Shown here: one piece after another, positions 58,071 through 64,000 of the stretch | How positions within the stretch are numbered: the first letter of the stretch is position 1 | How the letters are laid out: every line of letters starts with the position of its first letter | Assembly (NCBI GenBank): GCA_037953745.1 | Contig: JBAKBP010004321.1 | Coordinates: forward strand, 1 to 64,000 | Reading direction: 5' to 3' | DNA: 64,000 nucleotides | Source of the DNA: Lithodes maja | Lineage: Eukaryota > Arthropoda > Malacostraca > Decapoda > Lithodidae | Translations under genes and position numbers: made by a program | The notes under the pieces: generated by a model | Database searches by the model: none | What the model was told of the DNA's origin: nothing | Seen by the model: only the letters and a program-made list of their open reading frames with translations

Positions 58071-59717
58071 TGGTGGGTTTTGTTTTAAGCCATGTCGAGA
58101 CCTTCCATTTAATATGTAGTATCAATAGAGAAGTTGATAGATAAGACAATGGGAGTTCAGAGAGAGAGAGAGTGAGTTAGGCTTCAGAGCGAGAGGGTAG
58201 CAACGCGCCACGCTGCCGGGGGGGTGGTTGCCAGACGTATGGACTGGTTGGCAGCCTTGCGCTTATAGCTAGGCGCGACAGGGTTGGTAGTCCATTGCTG
58301 CCTGCCTACGCTGCCTGGGCTGCCCATGTTGTCGTACAGCACATTGTCTGGAGGCTCGCTGCGTGTTCCATGATCAGGTTGCCTAGAACCTTTGAGATTC
58401 TAACATCCCTTGCCCTCTCTCCCAATTTCTCACGGTTGCACTCTTTCTCTCTGACGACATTACTCTCATTTCATTCTTCTCTCTATTTAAATGCATAACC
58501 TTCCCTTGAGGTCCTAAAGGAGTTTCAGCACTCACCTCTCGTATTACTCTTAGGACAAGCATATATTTACATGTATTAGATTTAAGGGGTTAATGTGAAC
58601 AGCGATCTTCTTGATGAGGATAGTTGGTGAACGTTCTACATGTTCACGAGTTAGATGCCCCGCTCATCATCCCATTTGTGACTAGACTGGTGCCATGTGT
58701 AAGAGCCCGACCATGCCCAGGAGTTGTCTGTAGAGGGACGAGGACTTAGCCTTGATTTGCATACCGAGCCAGGAGCGAGTGTAGTACCCGAGACTACAGC
58801 TCGCTCGTAGTGCCGGTATAGTAGAGTAACGTAATTTATCTGTCCTTGTGTTCTCTACAGTCTTTTCCTGGGTTCTCGCTTTCGGTGCTGGGACTCGTTG
58901 TTCCTGTGACTTGGCCTGCTAGCTAGAACACATGGGGATGATGAGTGGGATATATCTTTATTTTACTATGCATTGCAGCTCTCTTTAAGTATATGTATGT
59001 AACACTTTACAATACACATTACTCACACACAAGACAACACTATTAATACTTTCATGTATCAATTAACTGCACTGTCGTTTTGCTGCTGTGTCCGGAGTTC
59101 TGTTGCGTAGGGCGCATACGGACTCAGAGGGGAGACAGAGTGAGAGAAGCGAAGTAGCCTATGCGGTAGTAGGCTACCGGCGCAGTCCTGTTGCCTGCAA
59201 CCTTTTAGTTATTCCAAGTATAGATTCATTATTATAATAAGTGACTACTATTTATGTTCCTTCCATGTGTATTATTAGGTATCTACTGGATCATGAACAT
59301 CTTGTATGCTACATGCTAGTGCATGTTAGTAGGGGACAGTTATTCTAGTGCACACGCTTTCAAGTAGGCGTGTACATTTGTCATTTAGCATTTCACTGTC
59401 ATACCTTTAGCCTGCTTCTATTCTACATTATTAGAGGCTTAATATTAACGTAGTTTCTTGAGTATTGCATTTCTTTAGTAATAACGTAACCTATAAATGT
59501 CTGAGGGAGTTTAGCCTCATAGCCTACCCCTGTTGTACACTTTCGCCGAGTTAAGGTACCTCGTTACCGTAGACGATAACTCTGTAGGGCGTTGGTGCTT
59601 TTGTTGTCTGGAGCATATAGTATTTGGGACTGGAATCGAGCGTGTCGTTGTCACATAAGCCATTTCTGTCCTACGATCAAGAATCCCGAATATGTATTGC
59701 CGATCCAGCCGTAACAA
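58070..59717 (+). repeat. Probable 5' LTR and flank (boundaries unknown)
   Basis: Non-coding DNA upstream of gag. The LTR end is placed near 59717 because GCCGTAACA is followed two bases later by TGGCGACCTTGCACAAG, a candidate primer-binding site. The LTR start could not be fixed without the second LTR; part of this stretch may be flanking DNA. Confidence 0.45.
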
Positions 59718-59719
59718 AA

Positions 59720-59737
59720 TGGCGACCTTGCACAAGA
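59720..59737 (+). other. Candidate primer-binding site
   Basis: TGGCGACCTTGCACAAG starts with TGG, the complement of a tRNA CCA end, just after an LTR-like ...ACA end. The tRNA was not identified. Confidence 0.4.
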
Positions 59738-59946
59738 TTCAGTAGTATCCTATCACATGTTTTTTGGAGAACTATTCTAGAGCTGGCTAGAATTTTCTTG
59801 CATATTGGAGGAATTTTTATTGTGTCATTATTGTATTGGTGGACTTGCAGATTGTTTCGTTAGGGGTGTCTAGAGTAGAGTCATTCAAGCATCTTTAACA
59901 TTTTGTGAGTCGAGACTGCAATTAGTAATAAGCACTTTTTTTTGTT

Positions 59947-60432
59947 ATGAACAGCAATTGTATAACCAGCACTATGTCTAATGACTCATCATTTACGGGG
60001 GAGGATAACACGGTACAGCCTACTGACCAGCAAGTACAACAGATATTTAGGGAGGGGAGTGTTATAAGTGGAGAGAGGGATGCCCGGGCATTTTTGCAGA
60101 CACCTTTGACCGAACAGCGCCTGCAGGCTATTGATTGTTACGGTCTTCGCTGTTTAGCCACGGTTTTGGGGCGGGACTGTCCTGACAGTTGGCCCAAGAA
60201 GAATTTGGTGGCATGTTTGTTGGGTGATGGCGATGGGGCGGTGGGTGGAGTGGGGTCTTGGGGGGTTCCCTCCAAGCCTCCATTCCACTCTACCCCTGAG
60301 CTGGGCCCTCAGCCAGCGATTCTTAGCACGATGCAGCAGGAGGGTTCTCAATGGCAAGCTGGCTTACCCGTAAACACGTCTCGGTGTGGATCCCCCATTT
60401 TGTGCTCTCCCCCCCCCAGGCCTGTCTCCTGA
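59947..60432 (+). CDS. Gag N-terminal part of the gypsy-type element
   Basis: ATG at 59947 opens 161 codons (MNSNCITSTMSNDSS). A segment around LTEQRLQAIDCYGLRCLA and WPKKNLVACLLG has the feel of a small helical SAP-like motif. A Gly/Pro-rich stretch ends the frame. The frame stops at 60430-60432, directly after a run of nine C (60409-60417), while the rest of gag continues in another frame. A one-base change in the C run would explain this; programmed frameshifting is the alternative. Assignment as gag is by position and is not proven by homology. Confidence 0.65.
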   Translation: MNSNCITSTMSNDSSFTGEDNTVQPTDQQVQQIFREGSVISGERDARAFLQTPLTEQRLQAIDCYGLRCLATVLGRDCPDSWPKKNLVACLLGDGDGAVGGVGSWGVPSKPPFHSTPELGPQPAILSTMQQEGSQWQAGLPVNTSRCGSPILCSPPPRPVS

Positions 60433-60433
60433 G

Positions 60434-63400
60434 ATGTTATTTCAGCTAGAACTAGCTAAGCTTAAGTTGCAAGAGAGTCAACAGGCTAGTATAGAACGGA
60501 TTAAGCTGCAGGAGACTCAGATACAACAGGCTAGTATAGAACGCATAGAGGTTGCTAGAATCCAAGCCAATCAGGATGCAACCAGGTACCAGGCTGAAAT
60601 GGATGTCGAGAAGTCTAGAGTAGAGACCACGGGGCGTCATCTCGGTGGTGGGCACTGGGTTACAGACTCACTTTCGCATTTAATTAAGTTAGTACCCGCA
60701 TTTGATGAGACAGCAGTGACTGAGTTTTTTGCTCGTTTCGAAAAGAAGTGTCGTGAGTATGACTGGCCGGAGGTTAAATGGGCAGCATTAGTTTCATCAC
60801 GTCTAGTGGGTAAGGGGTTGAAAGCCTACGATGCACTGTCACTGGACGAGAGTGTCGTGTATGGACTGGTGAAGGAGGCTGTGCTCCGGGCCTACGAACT
60901 GCAACCCGAAACTTATAGATTGAAGTTCCGTGGCGTGAATAAGAAGAGCGACGTCAGTTTTATGGAGCACGCACGGGACTTAACAGATGCATGTAATAAC
61001 TGGTTTCGGTCCGAGCACGCAGAGTCGGCTGAGGAAATTAAGCAACTTTTCTATCTGGAACAGTTTTACAATTGTACTGGAACCGATCTAACGCTAAACA
61101 TTAAGGAAAAATGTCCCAAGACAGTAGAGGAGGCTGCCAAGATGGCAGACCTCAGATTATCATTGATTCGTGGTTGCGGTGCCGCTCAGAGGGCTGAGTC
61201 AGGGCAGAAGGGGCACTATACCCCACCCACCAGAGTTTTCGATAATAACAAATCCTATGACACACATAACCACACTAAAAGCATTGCACCTAATAACACC
61301 TACAAACACAAGCCTCTCCCGTTTACTAAAGGTCAGGCCCCTTCTTCGCCCGCACAAGGGAAGAAGCCCATTGGGGATGTGAAATGTTACAAATGTCAGA
61401 AGCTAGGCCATTATTCATGTGAGTGCCCTAGTAACACTCCCGCTAAGCCGGTGTCATTGGTTCACAGTATCGGTGTGTCTCTGAAGGCTGCAGCAACTGC
61501 CCGGGGTAGGTTGTCAGCAGCTGAGGCACACGCGGTAAAGAAGCGTACGGAAGGCTCGACACCTGTCCGGGACACTTTCTGTAACCATCGGGGACACGGG
61601 TTTGTGAGCTGGGGGAGTGAACTACGGAGGGTTGACTTGCTGAGGGATACGGGGGCTTCGCAAACTTTGTTGAGGAACTTCACAGGGAAACCGATAAATG
61701 CGGCCAGAGTTGTTGTGGTGCAGGGTATAAATGCTACGAGGTCATACCCACTTGTGAGGTTGGAGTTGAGAGTGGGAGAGGTGTGCAGGGAGCTGGATGT
61801 AGGGATCGTTGAGTGTTTGCCAGTTGAGGGCGTCGACCTTCTTCTCGGCAACGACTTTGCGGTGCCCACTTCCGGGACTCCACCCTTAGTCGTTGCCGAG
61901 AGGGCGGCCGACGTGGATGGTGAGAATCGGGAATGGGTTGGGAGGTGCCAACAGGATGAGATGGCCTGTGTGGTAACCCGATCTCGCTCTGCGGCTCCTG
62001 CACAGCCTAGCACTCAACCTCGGGGACAGTGGAGGAAGGATCAGGAGAAGGTTACTAAGGGCAGGAAAAGGGACATTGATTCTGCTGCACTTCTCGGTGA
62101 TTCGGTACTTGGACCTATAATAAACACGGGAGTTGACTCTGGCCCAGATATGGTGTGTAACAAGGCAGAGTTGGGTAAGACTTCGCGTGAGGCAAGAGCT
62201 GTAGCGAGAGCCACTAAGGCAGTAGAGCCTACTAGCCGGGGTAATGTCTTATTACAAAACCATCTTGATGCATTGACGCCCGGGGACATTAGTGAGCAGC
62301 AGCTGCAAGACGCTAGCCTAGCTCGTTATAGCAATGGTGCCATAGAGTTGGAGGAAGATGGGGATGCGAAGCCGGGAGATTTCTTTAGGCTCAACAGGAT
62401 ATTGTACCGCAGATTTCTAGACCCCAAATCGAAGTGGGAGGGCGGTGCGAGGGTAGTAGACCAGGTGGTTGTTCCAAATAAGTATAGAGAGTCCTTATTG
62501 TGTCTGGCGCATGATGTGCCGGTGGCGGGTCATTTGGGGGTAACAAAAACATTGGCGGCATTGGGCAGGTTTTTCTGGTGGCCTGGGGTCAAGGCTGATG
62601 TCTGTGCATGGGTGGCTGGGTGTGCGACCTGCCAGACAACGGGGAAGCCTAACCAGACAATCCCGAAGGCACCTTTGTTTCCCATACCTGTCACCGGGCC
62701 TCCGTTCAGCAAAGTTGTAGTAGATTTGGTTGGCCCTTTCCCGCCTACTAGTAGTGGCAATAAATTCCTGTTGACAATCATGGATGTGGCTACGAGATAC
62801 CCGGACGCATACCCCATGAGAAACGGCTCGGCAAAGGCAGTTGTTAAAAACTTATTATTGTTCTGTTCCCGTTATGGATTTCCACGTGAGGTGCAGTCAG
62901 ACCAGGGGAGCAATTTTACATCCAAATTGTTCAAGCAAACCCTTCAGTTGCACGGTATATGTTCTGTAGTGTCGTCAGCCTACCATCCCGAGAGTCAGGG
63001 AGTCTTGGAGCGGTGGCACTCGACCCTGAAGAGTATGCTACGCTGTTACTGTGCAGAACATGACACTGATTGGGATTTGGGTCTGCCGTATGTTCTGTTC
63101 GCTGCACGTGAAGTCCCAGGAGAGAGCCTGGGGTTCAGTCCAAATCAACTAGTCTTTGGCCATAATGTGAGAGGACCTTTAAGTATGGTGAAAGAGATCT
63201 GGGAGGGCGAAGAGAAGCCGGGGTCTGTACTTAAATATATCCTTGAGAGCCGGGAGAGACTTATAGGTTGCATGGCAGCGGCAGGTAATAACTTGGTTAA
63301 TGCACAGGCGGTCATGAAGCACCAGTATGACGCCAAGGTGAAGCTTCGGGAGTTTTCGGTGGGTCAGGAGGTAATGTTGCTTTTACCTTTGCCTGGACAC

Positions 63401-64000
63401 CCCCTTTCTGCCAAGTTTATTGGGCCGTATGTGGTGGCTAAGAAACTGTCCGACCTTGATTATCTCGTTGCAACACCTGACCGTAGGAAAAAACATCAGT
63501 TATGTCATGTTAACCTCATGAAAGAGTATGTGAGACGCCCCTCAGAGCCTCTCACTGTCCCTGTGCTGGCCTGCAGCGGCCAGGGTGGAGAAGGAGGTGG
63601 GGACAGTCATGCTGCTGAGGAGGATAGCTGGAACTGTGTCATTTCCGCGGAGCAGTGGGCGGGGAATACTGAACAAGAGGCTAGGCAAGCTGTAAGTCAC
63701 CTGCCTGAGCACCAGGGTGCTGCTGTCCTAGGCCTGTTCAGGTCATACCCCTCTGTTTTCGCCGAACACCCAGGTCTCACTACTCAGGTAACGCACGACG
63801 TGGACGTCGGTGATAATGTGCCCTTCAAGTCAGTGCCCTACCGTGTGCCCCCGGTAAAGTTGCCAGCTTTACGGGAGGAGTTAAAGTACATGGTTGAGAG
63901 AGGGATGATCACTGAAGGTTATGTGAAGTGGACATCACCCGTCACGTTGCAGCCAAAACCTGACGGCAAGGTGCGGTTCTGCATAGATTTTCGTAGGCTA
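60434..64000 (+). CDS. Gag-PR-INT-RT polyprotein (Gmr1-like order), right end cut
   Basis: 1,189 codons without a stop, read in full, running off the window. Order by residue from 60434: coiled-coil-like Gln-rich start (1-60) and gag core (about 80-230, WVTDSLSHLIKLVPAFDE). Zinc knuckle CYKCQKLGHYSCEC lies at about 318-331. Protease has DTGASQTLL at about 405 and LLLGNDF at about 470. The integrase HHCC finger (HDVPVAGHLG...CATCQ) is at about 695-735, with DDE core VVVDLVGPF, VQSDQGSNF and SSAYHPESQGVLERW at about 760-860. A C-terminal integrase region follows, then RT from about 1100 (YRVPPVKLPALREELKYM, KWTSPVTLQPKPDGKVRFCI). The constant frame argues against a chimera. The first Met may not be the true start, since gag appears to begin at 59947. 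Confidence 0.92.
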   Translation, partial: MLFQLELAKLKLQESQQASIERIKLQETQIQQASIERIEVARIQANQDATRYQAEMDVEKSRVETTGRHLGGGHWVTDSLSHLIKLVPAFDETAVTEFFARFEKKCREYDWPEVKWAALVSSRLVGKGLKAYDALSLDESVVYGLVKEAVLRAYELQPETYRLKFRGVNKKSDVSFMEHARDLTDACNNWFRSEHAESAEEIKQLFYLEQFYNCTGTDLTLNIKEKCPKTVEEAAKMADLRLSLIRGCGAAQRAESGQKGHYTPPTRVFDNNKSYDTHNHTKSIAPNNTYKHKPLPFTKGQAPSSPAQGKKPIGDVKCYKCQKLGHYSCECPSNTPAKPVSLVHSIGVSLKAAATARGRLSAAEAHAVKKRTEGSTPVRDTFCNHRGHGFVSWGSELRRVDLLRDTGASQTLLRNFTGKPINAARVVVVQGINATRSYPLVRLELRVGEVCRELDVGIVECLPVEGVDLLLGNDFAVPTSGTPPLVVAERAADVDGENREWVGRCQQDEMACVVTRSRSAAPAQPSTQPRGQWRKDQEKVTKGRKRDIDSAALLGDSVLGPIINTGVDSGPDMVCNKAELGKTSREARAVARATKAVEPTSRGNVLLQNHLDALTPGDISEQQLQDASLARYSNGAIELEEDGDAKPGDFFRLNRILYRRFLDPKSKWEGGARVVDQVVVPNKYRESLLCLAHDVPVAGHLGVTKTLAALGRFFWWPGVKADVCAWVAGCATCQTTGKPNQTIPKAPLFPIPVTGPPFSKVVVDLVGPFPPTSSGNKFLLTIMDVATRYPDAYPMRNGSAKAVVKNLLLFCSRYGFPREVQSDQGSNFTSKLFKQTLQLHGICSVVSSAYHPESQGVLERWHSTLKSMLRCYCAEHDTDWDLGLPYVLFAAREVPGESLGFSPNQLVFGHNVRGPLSMVKEIWEGEEKPGSVLKYILESRERLIGCMAAAGNNLVNAQAVMKHQYDAKVKLREFSVGQEVMLLLPLPGHPLSAKFIGPYVVAKKLSDLDYLVATPDRRKKHQLCHVNLMKEYVRRPSEPLTVPVLACSGQGGEGGGDSHAAEEDSWNCVISAEQWAGNTEQEARQAVSHLPEHQGAAVLGLFRSYPSVFAEHPGLTTQVTHDVDVGDNVPFKSVPYRVPPVKLPALREELKYMVERGMITEGYVKWTSPVTLQPKPDGKVRFCIDFRRL

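Larger units (their letters stand above)
58070..64000 (+). mobile_element. Ty3/gypsy-type LTR element with integrase before RT (partial)
   Basis: Leader and 5' LTR region, gag, protease, integrase and the first part of RT are in the window; RNase H, the remaining RT and the 3' LTR lie beyond the right edge. The left limit is approximate because only one LTR is visible. The pol order fits the Gmr1-like group of Ty3/gypsy elements. Confidence 0.85.

Noticed and set aside
62530..63700. Possibility that the integrase-before-RT order is a chimera of two nested LTR elements
   Set aside because: One frame runs without a stop from gag through INT into RT, and no LTR-like sequence or target duplication is seen between INT and RT. 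Kept open only until the right side is sequenced.

Overview
The window is non-coding, repeat-dominated eukaryotic DNA. I see no convincing host protein gene. It holds pol-type retrotransposons (BEL/Pao, Ty3/gypsy and several LINE lineages), piggyBac-type DNA transposons, short TTAA-flanked non-autonomous elements, tRNA-like (SINE-type) sequences, and very large micro- and minisatellites. That mix, with long (TC)n, (TA)n and (GATA)n tracts, suggests an arthropod or other marine invertebrate genome. A decapod crustacean is my best guess, by inference only.

Layout. 1-3605: 42-bp satellite running off the left edge, then (CT)n. 4423-10938: an older TTAA-type repeat split by a damaged BEL/Pao element on the minus strand (BEL-1, 4641-10833, TSD GCTCT). 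10.9-16.6 kb: a 51-bp tandem repeat, a tRNA-like sequence, a 5'-truncated LINE RT between two (TC)n tracts, and unassigned DNA. 16.6-29.4 kb: a four-level nest in which a small TTAA element carries a truncated LINE with a long target duplication and a complete piggyBac (pB1, 17759-29249), and the piggyBac is split by a full-length BEL/Pao (BEL-2, 18063-25265, TSD GTCCC). 29.4-34.5 kb: degenerate repeats leading into a 2.5-kb 18-bp minisatellite and a 0.5-kb 19-bp minisatellite. 34.6-45.2 kb: TTAA elements, tRNA-like sequences, LINE fragments, a second copy of the 12-kb LINE interrupted by a 639-bp TTAA element, a TA-flanked hairpin element and a 50-bp array. 46.5-49.3 kb: a second piggyBac transposase (pB2) broken by one stop codon. 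51-57.9 kb: a 207-bp tandem repeat, another TTAA element and two LINEs. 58-64 kb: a Ty3/gypsy-type element that runs off the right edge.

The most notable object is the right-edge LTR element. One uninterrupted frame of at least 1,189 codons (60434-64000) encodes gag, zinc knuckle, protease, integrase and then the start of reverse transcriptase. Integrase before RT is the Ty1/copia order, but the domains look Ty3/gypsy-like. This arrangement is known from the Gmr1-like group.

The genes do not form a host pathway. They are selfish elements at different stages of decay. Their insertions can be ordered because paralogous uninterrupted copies ('empty sites') lie in the same window. All family names come from motifs read by eye; no database search was run.
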